From assembly GCA_012032285.1 (NCBI GenBank), contig JAAURJ010000021.1:1-46022 (forward strand): a stretch of DNA of 46,022 bases. Reading direction: 5' to 3'. This document shows positions 8,536 through 18,627 of this stretch, piece by piece (the stretch's first letter is position 1; every line of letters begins with the position of its first letter). Made by a program: the position numbers and the translations under genes. The notes under the pieces are model-generated. The model was given only the letters and a program-made list of their open reading frames with translations, was not told where the DNA came from and did no database searches. The stretch comes from Sphingomonadales bacterium (GTDB lineage: Bacteria > Pseudomonadota > Alphaproteobacteria > Sphingomonadales > Sphingomonadaceae).

Positions 8536-9675
8536 GTGGGTAAAATAAGGATCGGAATGGTTGGCGGCGGTGAAGGCGCGTTTATTGGCGCTGTTCATCG
8601 CACGGCGCTGGCGATTGATGGGCGGTGCGAACTTGTTTGCGGTGCGCTGTCATCGACCGCTGATAAAGCAAAACGTTCCGGCCTTGCTATCGGCCTTGCT
8701 GATGACCGGTCCTATTCTGATTACCGATCGATGCTAACAGCAGAGGCGGCGCTACCCGAAGAAATAAGGATGCAGGCGGTTGCCATCGTAACGCCCAATC
8801 ATGCGCATTTTGATGTGGCCATGGCTGCGCTCGATGCCGGTTTCCATGTCTTTTGCGAAAAACCGATGGTCATGGATATGACACAGGCACAGGCACTGGC
8901 GAGCAAGGTCCGCGAAACCGGTCTGGTCTTTGGCCTTGCCCATACATATGCAGGCTATCCATTGGTGCATCAGGCCCGGTCGCTGGTCGCGGCAGGTCGG
9001 CTTGGTGCGATCCGCAAAATCATTGTGGAATATCCGCAAGGCTGGTTAGCTAGGATGGAAGAAGGCGGCGATAACAAACAGGCAGACTGGCGCACCGATC
9101 CTGCGCGTGCGGGTGGCGGCGGTGCCATAGGTGACATCGGAACCCACGCGCATCAATTGGCGGAAATGATTTCGGGCGAGGCGGTCACCGAAGTCCGCGC
9201 GGAGCTGACCCGCTTTGTCGATGGCCGCAGGCTTGATGATGATGCCGAGGTTGCATTTCGCTTGTCGGGCGGCGGCAAGGGGCATTTGCTCGCTACGCAG
9301 ATTGCAATCGGCGAAGAAAACGGCCTGCGCATTCGCGTCCATGGGGAAAAGGCCAGCCTTAGATGGTTGCAAGAAGAACCCAATAGCCTTTGGTTTCAAC
9401 CGATTGATCAACCGGCGCAGTTATGGCGTGCCGCCGCACCTTATCTCGATGATCATGTCGCTGCCCTGTGCCGCACCCCAATGGGCCATCCCGAAGGGTA
9501 TTTGGAGGCGTTTGCAACGCTTTATCTTTTGTTCGCAGACCGGGTTGCGGGCAAAGCCGGCAACGATAAAATCCTGTTCCCGGATATTGATACCGGTCTG
9601 CGCGGAATGGCGTTTTTAGAAGCGGTCATCGCCAGCGACCATGACGGCGGTATTTGGAGGAAAATCAATGTTTGA
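8536..9675 (+). CDS. Gfo/Idh/MocA family oxidoreductase
   Basis: This 379-residue enzyme starts at GTG (8536), six bases after a strong AAGGAGAGAG ribosome binding site. The N-terminal Rossmann motif is '[12 protein letters not shown]', the Lys-Pro motif is 'FCEKPMVMD' near residue 115, and the C-terminal domain holds '[13 protein letters not shown]' with the typical catalytic Asp/His. This 'GGGEGAFIG...HR' subgroup is common next to xylose-isomerase-like TIM barrels, exactly as here, where the two genes overlap by eight bases. It is cytoplasmic. Probable role: NAD(P)-linked oxidation or reduction at a ring carbon, possibly C3, of a sugar or glycoside. Confidence 0.87.
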   Translation: MGKIRIGMVGGGEGAFIGAVHRTALAIDGRCELVCGALSSTADKAKRSGLAIGLADDRSYSDYRSMLTAEAALPEEIRMQAVAIVTPNHAHFDVAMAALDAGFHVFCEKPMVMDMTQAQALASKVRETGLVFGLAHTYAGYPLVHQARSLVAAGRLGAIRKIIVEYPQGWLARMEEGGDNKQADWRTDPARAGGGGAIGDIGTHAHQLAEMISGEAVTEVRAELTRFVDGRRLDDDAEVAFRLSGGGKGHLLATQIAIGEENGLRIRVHGEKASLRWLQEEPNSLWFQPIDQPAQLWRAAAPYLDDHVAALCRTPMGHPEGYLEAFATLYLLFADRVAGKAGNDKILFPDIDTGLRGMAFLEAVIASDHDGGIWRKINV

Positions 9676-10750
9676 AAACACCAATCGCGGCGAAAGCGCC
9701 GGTATTAAAGGGCCTGCTATTTTTCTGGCCCAATTCATGTCTGATGAAGCACCGTTCAATAGCCTGTCCTCTGCGGCCCGGCAAATGGCAGACTTTGGCT
9801 ATGTCGGGGTGCAAATTCCCAGTTGGGATTACCGCGCCATCGATCTGGAAAAAGCTGCGCAAAGCAAGGATTATTGCGACGAGATAAAGGGCATATGCGC
9901 CGATGCCGGCGTCACCATTACCGAACTTTCCACTCATCTTCAGGGACAGCTTGTGGCTGTTCATCCGGCTTATGATGTGATGTTCGACGCATTCGCCCCG
10001 GCACAGGTGCATGGCAAGCCGAAGGAAAGGCAGATATGGGCCGTCGATCAAATGATGAAAGCGGCCAAAGCCAGCCAGAATATGGGCCTAACCGCTCATG
10101 TAAGCTTTTCAGGCGCGTTGCTATGGCCAACGCTTTATCCATGGCCGCAACGCCCGGCAGGTCTGGTCGAAGAAGGCTTTGCCGAGCTGGCAAAACGTTG
10201 GACCCCGATCCTGAATGCTTTTGATGAAGCGGGTGTCGATGTCTGCTATGAAATCCATCCCGGTGAAGATTTGCATGACGGCATCACGTTTGAAATGTTT
10301 TTGGAAGAGGTGAAAAACCACCCGCGATGCAAAATCCTGTATGATCCCAGTCATTTTATTCTCCAACAGCTCGATTATCTAGAATTTATCGATATTTATC
10401 ATGATCGCATTGGTATGTTCCATGTCAAAGACGCCGAGTTTAATCCCACCGGACGACAAGGCGTCTATGGCGGCTATCAGGCATGGGCCGACAGGGCGGG
10501 ACGGTTTCGTTCGCTGGGCGATGGACAGATTGATTTTCGCGGTATCTTTGCGAAGCTGACCCATTATGGCTTTGACGGGTGGGCCGTCGTTGAATGGGAA
10601 TGCGCACTGAAGGACAATATGCAAGGCGCACGCGAAGGCGCCAAATTTGTTGCCGACCACTTAATAAAACCAGCGGTGGGCGCGTTTGACGATTTTGCCG
10701 GCGGGACCAGCGACCGTGACACCAACCGCCGGATATTGGGTTTAGATTAA
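9668..10750 (+). CDS. Xylose-isomerase-like TIM-barrel sugar isomerase/epimerase
   Basis: From ATG 9668, preceded by GGAGG at about 9656, this is a 360-residue AP-endonuclease-2/xylose-isomerase-like barrel. Metal-ligand candidates appear in order: 'CYEIHPGED' (Glu), 'ILYDPSHF' (Asp, His), 'FHVKDAEF' (His, Asp) and 'AVVEWEC' (Glu). It overlaps the upstream dehydrogenase by eight bases. Members of this superfamily catalyse isomerisation, epimerisation or, in 3-keto-glycoside pathways, beta-elimination. The tight pairing with a Gfo/Idh/MocA enzyme supports action on an oxidised (keto) sugar. No signal peptide is visible. The specific reaction is unknown. Confidence 0.82.
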   Translation: MFENTNRGESAGIKGPAIFLAQFMSDEAPFNSLSSAARQMADFGYVGVQIPSWDYRAIDLEKAAQSKDYCDEIKGICADAGVTITELSTHLQGQLVAVHPAYDVMFDAFAPAQVHGKPKERQIWAVDQMMKAAKASQNMGLTAHVSFSGALLWPTLYPWPQRPAGLVEEGFAELAKRWTPILNAFDEAGVDVCYEIHPGEDLHDGITFEMFLEEVKNHPRCKILYDPSHFILQQLDYLEFIDIYHDRIGMFHVKDAEFNPTGRQGVYGGYQAWADRAGRFRSLGDGQIDFRGIFAKLTHYGFDGWAVVEWECALKDNMQGAREGAKFVADHLIKPAVGAFDDFAGGTSDRDTNRRILGLD

Positions 10751-10771
10751 ACAAAAATTGGAGAAACGATT

Positions 10772-13270
10772 ATGCGTCATAGGTTCTTGGCTGGTGCTGC
10801 ACTGGTCCTTATGGCTGGCAGCGCCCAAGCCCAGAAGCTTGAAGGCGCAGGGGCAGTTTACGATCCGCTGACCTTGACGCTTGAAGGGCCGCAAATGGAC
10901 GAGCGGACAGGTGACAATCCGTTCAGCGATGTCCGGTTGGATGTCGTGTTCAGTCAGGGAAGTCAGCAATGGATTATCCCAGGCTATTTCGCAGGATGCA
11001 AGGATGCAGCCGACAGCAGTTGCACCGGCGGGAAATTATGGCAGGTGCATTTCTTGCCTTCTGTTGCCGGTGACTATCAATGGCAGGTGCGGTTTCGCGC
11101 GGGGAAGGATGTTGTTTTTGAGGAATATGGGGGCAAAACCCTGCCCGGAAATGGCGCAAAAGGCAATTTCACTGTTGGCGAAGCGCAAAATGATCCGGTC
11201 CGCGCACGCGGGATACTGCGCTATACCGGGGATCGGTATTACCGCTATTCGGGTGACAATAGCATCTTCTTCAAACTCGGCCCGGACGCGCCAGAAAATT
11301 TGCTCGCCTATGACGGTTTTGACGCAACACCCAATTTCAAAAGCCTGCGCAAAAACTGGGCGCCGCATTTAAGCGACTATAATGCGAAAGAAGCCAAATC
11401 CTATCTTTGGGCAAAGGGCAAAAAGGGGCAGGCCATGCTGGGTATGTTCCGGTATGTCGCGGACCAGAATTTGAACAGTGTTTCGATGCTGCTGTGGAAC
11501 ACAGGCGGTGATGACCGCAATGTCTTTCCGCATTTACTGACTGTTGAGCCGTCCGAATATGAGCAGATGAAGCCGGCCGAACAATGGACAAAAGGCACCA
11601 TAAAGGACAGGTTCGACCTGTCCAAACTGGCGCAATGGCAACGTGCGCTGTCTTACGCTGACAAGCTTGGCCTGCATCTGCATTTCAAGCTGCAGGAAAC
11701 CGAAAATGACCGGTTTATGGATGGCGGTGAAACCGGACGGACGCGCAAGCTATATTTGCGCGAAATGGTGGCCCGTTTCGGCCATTATCTGGCGCTAAGC
11801 TGGAATTTGGGTGAGGAGAATGTGCAAAAATCGGGCGATGTGGTCCATATGAGCCACTATATCGATGCGCTTGATGCTTATGATCGGCCAATCGTACTGC
11901 ACAGCTATCCGCATCAAAAAGAACGCTATCTACCCTATCTCGGCAATGGTTCCGCACTTAATGGTTTATCACTTCAGGGCAGCAACGATGATTTCGCCGA
12001 TGTGCGCCCCGATATTGCCGACTGGGCCGCGATGTCCAAGCAGGCGGGCAGACCATGGGTGATGAGCTATGACGAACCCGGCAGCGCACAGGGCGGCGCA
12101 GGCGTGGATGCGGCATACCCGGCCACCAAATTGCCGAGCGAGCGAAAAACCATCATCGATCCTGAACATTTTATGCGAGAGGTGGTTTGGAACAGCCTGA
12201 CCGCTGGCGGCAATGGGATAGAGGCCTATTATGGCTATGAAACGGGATGCACCGACCTGAATTGCCAGGACCACCGCACCCGGGCAGAGATGTGGCGTGA
12301 AGGCGTCTTGGCGCTCAGCTTCTTTCGGACTTATGTGGGCGAAAAAGCAGCCAGCATGGCACCCTATGATTGGCTGACCGCAAATGGCGACGACTATGTC
12401 TTTGCCGATCCTGGCCGAACCTATGTGATCATGCCGGGGAAGGATGAAATATCGCTCAAGCTTGCCGGGGAAAATGGCCGATTTGATGTCGATTGGTTTG
12501 ACCGCGGGTTGGGCGGTGCCTTGCAAAAGGGCAGCCTTGCGTCGGTCGAGATGAGCCAAGCGTCTACGTCCGCTAAGGCTGCGGTTTCAATCGGCTCGCC
12601 CCCCGCCGGGGGCAGCGGCAAATGGGTGGCGCTGGTACGCCGTGCAGCCGATGAAGAGATTATGGTTGAGGCAGAGAGCTTTATTGCGCAGCGCAATGAC
12701 AGCGTTCGGCGCTGGTATAGAGTTGATGCGAACAGCGGTGCCACACCGACACCCGACCCCGATGACAAGCATTTGAACCATGCCAGTGGCGGCGCTTATC
12801 TGGAACTGCTCCCCGATACCCGCACGACACATGATGACAAGCTGGTGCGCGAGGAGAATTTCACCGAAGACGCAGGCAGCATGGCGGTGCTCAGCTATGA
12901 TGTGGATTTCCCGGCGGCGGGCCGCTATTATGTCTGGACCCGTATTCATGCGACGGGAACCGAGGATAATGGTATCCATGTCGGTCTGAACGGCGAATGG
13001 CCGATAAACGGCCGCCGCATCCAATATTGCCCCGGCAACAACCAATGGTTTTGGGATAGCCGCCAGCGCACCGAAGGTCAGCATTGCGGCGTGCCCGGCG
13101 GCATATGGCTCGATGTGCCAAGCGCGGGCAAGCACCGCGTCGAATTTGCAATGCGCGAAGACGGTGTTGAATTTGACGCCTTCTTTCTGACCCGCAGCGC
13201 GGTGCCGCCATCATGGGTGGCGAGCCTGAATGCCAAAGCCGCGCCGCCGAAAAAGGCAAAGGAGCATTAA
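10772..13270 (+). CDS. Secreted DUF5060-containing glycoside hydrolase (TIM barrel plus C-terminal beta-sandwich)
   Basis: This 832-residue protein has a signal peptide ending at AQA about residue 20. Residues about 30-135 form a DUF5060 beta-sandwich ('NPFSDVRLDVVF', 'VPGYF'-like 'IPGYFAG', 'WQVHFLPSVAGDYQW'). Residues about 145-520 look like a clan-A-type barrel with 'SWNLGEEN' as a probable acid/base block and 'MSYDEPGS' as a possible nucleophile block. Residues about 630-825 begin 'IMVEAESF' and resemble CBM6/CBM35-like sandwiches with Trp-rich loops and a Cys pair. GGAG lies nine bases before the start. Homologous DUF5060 enzymes occur in polysaccharide loci of marine bacteria, but the substrate cannot be deduced. 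It acts in the periplasm or outside the cell. Confidence 0.8.
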   Translation: MRHRFLAGAALVLMAGSAQAQKLEGAGAVYDPLTLTLEGPQMDERTGDNPFSDVRLDVVFSQGSQQWIIPGYFAGCKDAADSSCTGGKLWQVHFLPSVAGDYQWQVRFRAGKDVVFEEYGGKTLPGNGAKGNFTVGEAQNDPVRARGILRYTGDRYYRYSGDNSIFFKLGPDAPENLLAYDGFDATPNFKSLRKNWAPHLSDYNAKEAKSYLWAKGKKGQAMLGMFRYVADQNLNSVSMLLWNTGGDDRNVFPHLLTVEPSEYEQMKPAEQWTKGTIKDRFDLSKLAQWQRALSYADKLGLHLHFKLQETENDRFMDGGETGRTRKLYLREMVARFGHYLALSWNLGEENVQKSGDVVHMSHYIDALDAYDRPIVLHSYPHQKERYLPYLGNGSALNGLSLQGSNDDFADVRPDIADWAAMSKQAGRPWVMSYDEPGSAQGGAGVDAAYPATKLPSERKTIIDPEHFMREVVWNSLTAGGNGIEAYYGYETGCTDLNCQDHRTRAEMWREGVLALSFFRTYVGEKAASMAPYDWLTANGDDYVFADPGRTYVIMPGKDEISLKLAGENGRFDVDWFDRGLGGALQKGSLASVEMSQASTSAKAAVSIGSPPAGGSGKWVALVRRAADEEIMVEAESFIAQRNDSVRRWYRVDANSGATPTPDPDDKHLNHASGGAYLELLPDTRTTHDDKLVREENFTEDAGSMAVLSYDVDFPAAGRYYVWTRIHATGTEDNGIHVGLNGEWPINGRRIQYCPGNNQWFWDSRQRTEGQHCGVPGGIWLDVPSAGKHRVEFAMREDGVEFDAFFLTRSAVPPSWVASLNAKAAPPKKAKEH

Positions 13271-13272
13271 AT

Positions 13273-14274
13273 ATGACAAACCGGGTAATCCGCAACATGG
13301 GCCTTGGATTGACGCTCGCATTCGGGCTTGCGGCCATTGGCATGGCTTCTAAAAACGCTGCTTCATGGTCGATCATTGCGGCCAAAGATGCTCCAACAGC
13401 CCGGCATGAAGCCGCTTTTTCGGCGCACAAGGAGAAGCTTTACCTGCTCGGCGGACGGCGTATCAATCCTGTCGATGTCTATGACATTAAATCGAACAGC
13501 TGGATCAAAAAAAGCATGGCCCCGCGCGAATTTCATCATGTGCAAATGGTAACAATCGGGGATGCTATTTATATTATCGGTGCCTTTGAAGGGCGCTATC
13601 CAGCCGAGCAGCCGATTGACCGGGTGCTGATCTATTATCCAAAAGAAGATCGTTTTGCCGAAGGGGCGATGATCCCCAAAGAACGCAGACGCGGTGCAGC
13701 TGGAATCGCCGTATATAATGGCAAAATCTATATGCTCGGCGGCAGCACCAACGGCCATATTGATGGCTATCAGCCCTGGTTCGATGAATTTGATCCCAAA
13801 ACAAGCGTATGGCGGACATTGCCCGATGCTCCCGACCCGCGTGACCATTTTCAGTCGGTTGTGATCGGCGACAAGCTTTATGCGCTTGGCGGCAGGCTCA
13901 CCGAACAGAAAATTGGTAAAGTGTTTGAAAATACGGTGGCTCGCGGCAATGTGTTTAACTTCAAAACGGGCAGATGGGACGCCGTGGACGATGCTCCAAT
14001 CATTCCAACACCTCGCGCCGGGTTGATAGCGACCGGATGGAAACATTGGGTCGTGCTGGCAGGCGGCGAAAGCGGAACGCGCGACACCGCACATGATGAG
14101 GTTGAAGCGTTTAACACCCGCACAGGCAAATGGGAAAGCTGGCCCAAATTTGTCCGCGGCCGCCATGGGACCGGAATCGCTTTGGTTAAGCGCAAAGCCT
14201 ATGTTGCCGCCGGCTCTGGTAATCGCGGCGGACAGCCAGAACTTGACACCATCGAAGCGATCAAATTGCCATAA
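13273..14274 (+). CDS. Exported kelch-repeat beta-propeller protein
   Basis: Starting at ATG 13273 (GGAG upstream), this 333-residue protein has a hydrophobic N terminus (about residues 10-28) acting as a signal peptide or anchor. Five or six kelch repeats follow, each with a 'LYLLGG', 'IYMLGG' or 'LYALGG' core and an upstream Arg/His ('PTARHEAAF', 'PREFHHVQM', 'PDPRDHFQSV', 'PTPRAGL', 'RGRHGTGIA'). No galactose-oxidase Cys-Tyr pattern is evident. It follows the DUF5060 hydrolase by two bases in the same operon, so it may be a periplasmic sugar-acid mutarotase/epimerase-like or binding protein. Function remains open. Confidence 0.75.
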   Translation: MTNRVIRNMGLGLTLAFGLAAIGMASKNAASWSIIAAKDAPTARHEAAFSAHKEKLYLLGGRRINPVDVYDIKSNSWIKKSMAPREFHHVQMVTIGDAIYIIGAFEGRYPAEQPIDRVLIYYPKEDRFAEGAMIPKERRRGAAGIAVYNGKIYMLGGSTNGHIDGYQPWFDEFDPKTSVWRTLPDAPDPRDHFQSVVIGDKLYALGGRLTEQKIGKVFENTVARGNVFNFKTGRWDAVDDAPIIPTPRAGLIATGWKHWVVLAGGESGTRDTAHDEVEAFNTRTGKWESWPKFVRGRHGTGIALVKRKAYVAAGSGNRGGQPELDTIEAIKLP

Positions 14275-14295
14275 AATGATTTCGGCATGGCACCA

Positions 14296-17200
14296 TTATT
14301 GCGTGAGCAAACGCACCGGCCCCATAAGGCCAGAGGCGAGAAGTGGTGAATCGGTTTTATAAGGGTTGATTTCCACATTTGCCACAGCGGCCGCGCCCGG
14401 TTGCTTATCTCCTATCATACGGTTCACCCATAGGTTGGCAACCACAATGCGCAGATTATTTTCGCCGCGCTGCACATATTGGGTAATGTCGATGGTGAAG
14501 GGCGCGGTCCAAGCGACCCCGGCACTTTTTCCGTTTATAAAAACCTCGGCAATTTCCCCGACACTGCCCAGATCAAGCAGGATGCGGCCTTTGGGTTTAT
14601 CAGCAATCGTAAACGCACGTGTATAGCTGGCTGTCCCGGAAAAAATTTGAGCGCAGGTTCTTCCAGCTCCGTCCAGGATTTCAGCGTATCAATGGCAAGC
14701 GGCACCGTTTTGTCATCGGGGCCGGGATGACGAAAAGTCACGGACCAACCGCCTGATAGCGCGGCGATTTCCTGCGCGTCTCGCCTTTTTACGCTGCGCT
14801 TCTGGCTTTTGGCGGATTGGCGAAAAACAACAAATTGTGCGCCATTGGGCGGAAGATGAAGTGGCACTATCGTACGGTCGCCTTCAATATGATAGGCTGC
14901 GTCGCTGATGGTGCCGGTGATCGCGTCCCAAATCTCCGGTGCGCGGCCCGTTATGTGAAAGGATGCCTCCAGCTTTTGGGGTTCTGCATTCTCCGCGCAG
15001 ATAAAGAATAGCTCTCCTTCTTTCAAAACGCGGTGCACGAATGAAACGGGCGCATTGTTTCCGGTTGCCGAATAGGTGAAGGCGGGCGGGAACACCAATG
15101 GCAGCGCCTCCGCTGAAGGTGCTGCCTTTGCTCCATTTTGCCACAATGCCCCGGCCATTCTGGTAAAAAGCGCTTGATCATCGGCTTTGCTCGGCGTGCT
15201 TAGCGGTTTGGGGCCGATGATGGAGACACCGGCAGCCGCAAAGGCGGTCAGTTTTTTGAGGACGGGGAGGGTCATCTGCGTCACCGACGGATCAATGACC
15301 AACGCACGGTAGCTAACCCCCGATGGCGCATAAATCTTGCCGTCTTTGGCAGTGACATCGTTCAAAATCGCATCGGCGTTGATAAAATCATAGGCATAGC
15401 CATCGGGCACTTCGGGTGCTCGTTTGACAAACAATTCTGTGACATTGTCGCCCTGCCCGTAAAAATAGGCGACATCAGCGGCAAATTGGCCCTGCTGTAG
15501 CAAATGAGACGAACGCGAGAGATAACCAATCCACGCATGGGCCATGCCCGCCCATGTTTCCTTGCGGGTGAACCACTGTCCAAACTGCCCAAGGCTAAGC
15601 CCCGGCCCAATGCTGTCATCGGGCTGGTGGACCGATGTATGCACCACCACACGGTTCAGGCCATTGGCCATCATACGGTCCGCCACGGGCTTTAAGTGGT
15701 GCGGGGCATAGGCGTGCGATCCGCGCGGGCGGCCCGATGCCGTGAAGCATTCGGCGGCGGCGATATTTTGGCCATAGATATGCGCGACCGACGCGGATTC
15801 GCGAATATCGGCATCACGCATCAGTCGTGACGAATGCGGAAAATCAACCTGGGGCATCCATGTTGCGCCCATCGGGATGTCGGCATATTTTTTTGCCTGC
15901 ATCCCGTCACCAATGAAAGCGCGGCGATCTTCATGTCCCTCGCCATAGCGCTTCATCCCCCGGTCGTGCAGCGCCCGGCTGATCTCACCATAATGTTCCT
16001 CGGCCATTAATTGCCCAAGCAGATTGCGGAAATCCCACAGGAAACGATCGCTTTCTTCTGCGCTGCCTACCACATGGCCCGCCAATACCGGCATCCACGG
16101 GCGCAGATCATAACCGGCAAAAGCTTTGAATTTGGCTTCCATATCGTCGGTCCAGTTGGCGGGGCCAGCCTCGTAACTGTCGGTCAGCAAGTGGGTAAGC
16201 CCGCGCTTGCCCATAAGCCCGGTGCCAAGCGCTGCTTCATAAGCGCTAAGATAATCATTAACATAGGCACGCACATGAACACGGTTCAGCTTGTCGACCT
16301 CAAGCCCGGTCAGCTCGTCCAAAGTCGGCCCGTTGGTTTCGCCCGTCAGGCCATAGCCGATGCGCAGGATTTGCCAGCGACCAGCAGGCGGTGTCCAATC
16401 AAGCTTGCCATCGGCTGCCATGAACGATGTTACATCAATCACATTTTCGGGCTTGATCGTCAAATTTGCTGCAACCGGCGGGCTGGCCAATTCATGCAGG
16501 CTAGGTTCATCCCAAAAACCGGCCTTGTCTTCATACAGATGCACCCGCGGCGCTTCACGCAGCTCCAGCTGTATGATTTCATGCTCGGTGCGGAATGGCC
16601 GATCTCCGAAAAATCCGCTTGTTAAGCGGGCATTTGGATCGATCCGGAATTGGAAACGGAAATGACGCGCGGTTACCTGTGGCACCATGATGGTGCGGGG
16701 AATGAGGTTGATACCGGGCAGTTCGGCCAGCCGTGTGTAAGTGACGCCATCGTCGCTTGTTTCAATCCAGCCTGCGGGTTTGGGCGCTTCGCCAAATTGG
16801 CCATGACCACCGGCCATGAACAAAGTGAACGACCGCACTGTACGCGGTTCGTTGAAGCTATATTCTATCCAGACTGAGCTGTCTTTTTCACGATCATAGG
16901 GCAGCTTAACGGCGGATTCCAAATCACCGTCCGACAATGTGGCACCATTCAACGGACCACGGTTTGAACGGATCACCGCGTGCTTGTTCAGCGGCTCATC
17001 GTCCCAATCAACACGGTAAGCCAAAGCCATGATGTCCCGGTAATAGCTTTTGGGGATTGTGGGATGGGTTTCGGCTGTCCATTTTGCTTCGACATGGCGG
17101 GAACCGAACGGGCCAATGGCGTCGGATGGTTGGGCTAAGGAAATGGCAATTGGTGCGCCGCCATCGACCAATGTTTCGGTCCAAACCAGCCGTTTCATGG

Positions 17201-17626
17201 CTTGTTCGGGCTTGACCCAAGGGCCGCCTGTTTGGCTCCATCCCGGCGAGCCTGCAATGGTAAATTCGAACCCTTGGCCGTCGGCCTTTTCGACTGCATA
17301 GCGAAACTATCGGCCCATTCCGGCGTGCGGCCGACGATACGCTTTTGGACCACTTGCGGAGTGCGCAGCGAGGCATCAAAATTTTGCACGCCGCCAATTC
17401 CCGTGCGCTGCATCCAGGCAAAATCCGCATCAATGCCCTCGCGCGTTACATTGCCGTTCATCCAATGCCACCAGACCCGGGGTTTGGCGCTATTGGGTGG
17501 ATTGAGAAAACCGGATTCCAGCGATAGCGGACCATTTGCCTGAGCCGCTTTTACTATCATCGGCAGGCCTGCAGCAAAAGCGGCGGAGCTTTTCAATAAT
17601 GCGCGCCGTGAAAGATTGGATGACAT
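14296..17626 (-). CDS. GH106-like alpha-L-rhamnosidase, Tat-exported; two single-base frameshifts (about 17303 and 14640-14645)
   Basis: The start is ATG 17626, eight bases after AGGAG. The N terminus 'SRRALLKSSAAFAAG' is a twin-arginine signal. The frame breaks at about 17303; inserting one base gives 'FRYAVEKADGQGFEF...SPGWSQTGGPW' leading straight into 'MKRLVWTETL'. It breaks again in the A-run at 14640-14645. One more base restores 'FSGTASYTRAFTI', an 'LGSVGEIAEVFING' beta-sandwich and the family ending 'SGLMGPVRL' with a stop at 14296. The restored length of about 1,110 residues is normal for GH106. It has the 'AAAECFTAS' block with the catalytic-type Glu, and 'SYEAGPANWTDDMEAKF'. It is the last gene of the GMC operon. 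It probably removes alpha-L-rhamnose in the periplasm. Confidence 0.85.
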
Positions 17627-17652
17627 AAAAATGGCTCCTGTTAAGACGGTTT

Positions 17653-18555
17653 TCAAGAAATTGGGGGCAATGCACGGGCCAGACGTGCGACATCTTCTAT
17701 GGCCTGCCCTTCATTGCCATCGCCGGGGCGACATTCCAGACTGATCGGGACATGGATCCCTTCAGCCTGTGCATTGCGAAGCAAAAAGGCAAAGTCTATC
17801 TCGCCAGTGCCCGGTTGGCGGCGATCCGGGCTATCGGCCAATTGTAGATAACCACATTGGTCCGCGCCTTTTTTCAGATTATCCCACAAATTGCCTTCGG
17901 CACGCTGCATATGAAACAGATCCCAGTTTATCTTTAGGGCCGGGGAATCAATCTCCCGGCAGATGGCGAGCGCGTCTTTGTGACCGTAAAGGAAATAGCC
18001 AGGATGATTATAGGGATTGAACGGTTCGATCAGCAGCCGGATACCCGCTTCGGCAAAATAGGGTAGGGCAATTGCCACATTATCACGATAGCGTGCCAAA
18101 CGGTCCTGCGGCGTCATATCATTAACGATCAGATGACCGACAAGTGTGCAGTGCAGCGCCCCAAGCTGCGCCGTGTTTTCGATCGTCAGCTTTGCCGCTT
18201 CGCGCACTTGCTCCGCTGTTGCCGCGCTCATTTCCGGCAGGCTCGATGTGCAATGGATGATGGTAATGCCCGCATCTGTGGCCCGTTTGCGCAAGATGGC
18301 GGGATCCTTGTCCGCTGCGGTGCCAATGCTCCACATTTCTGCCTGAACAAAACCGCTCCGCGCGGCCATGTCGATCCGTTGCAGAAAAGGCAGATTAGTC
18401 CACCACATCGGCAAATTGACAACAAAACGGGCATGGTCTGCCTTACGCGGCACTGTGGCTATTGCCGGCATGGCATAGAATGCACTTGCTGCACCGGCCA
18501 TACCGGCAAAGGCACGGCGTGTCAGTTTCGTGAAAGGATCATGCTGTCCGCTCAT
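17653..18555 (-). CDS. Tat-exported hydroxypyruvate-isomerase-family (Hyi/OtnI-like) TIM-barrel protein
   Basis: This 300-residue protein has a twin-arginine signal, 'TRRAFAGMAGAASAF', followed by an AIA-type cleavage region near residue 33. The rest matches the Hyi fold: 'LLIEPFNPYNHPGYFLY' near residue 155 (catalytic Glu), 'INWDLFHMQRAEGNL', 'QLADSPDRRQPGTGEIDF' and 'SLECRPGDG' (second catalytic Glu). Cytoplasmic Hyi and OtnI normally lack any signal, so export is unusual. It follows the GMC flavoprotein by 72 bases and is itself followed by a rhamnosidase. A periplasmic enzyme acting on a keto-glycoside made by the GMC complex is the best inference. Confidence 0.82.
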   Translation of the reverse strand: MSGQHDPFTKLTRRAFAGMAGAASAFYAMPAIATVPRKADHARFVVNLPMWWTNLPFLQRIDMAARSGFVQAEMWSIGTAADKDPAILRKRATDAGITIIHCTSSLPEMSAATAEQVREAAKLTIENTAQLGALHCTLVGHLIVNDMTPQDRLARYRDNVAIALPYFAEAGIRLLIEPFNPYNHPGYFLYGHKDALAICREIDSPALKINWDLFHMQRAEGNLWDNLKKGADQCGYLQLADSPDRRQPGTGEIDFAFLLRNAQAEGIHVPISLECRPGDGNEGQAIEDVARLARALPPIS

Positions 18556-18627
18556 TGCTTTCGGCGCTCAACCCGCGCCATCTTGCACTGCCCTTTTGGC
18601 TATTGTCATAATCAACTCTTTTCCAAG

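Noticed and set aside
12587-13135. Minus-strand open frames over the DUF5060 hydrolase
   Set aside because: Antisense to a protein with signal peptide and domain structure; there is no ribosome binding site or recognisable fold.
13273-14274. Kelch protein as a galactose oxidase
   Set aside because: No Cys-Tyr crosslink pattern or copper-ligand set is visible, and the length is too short.
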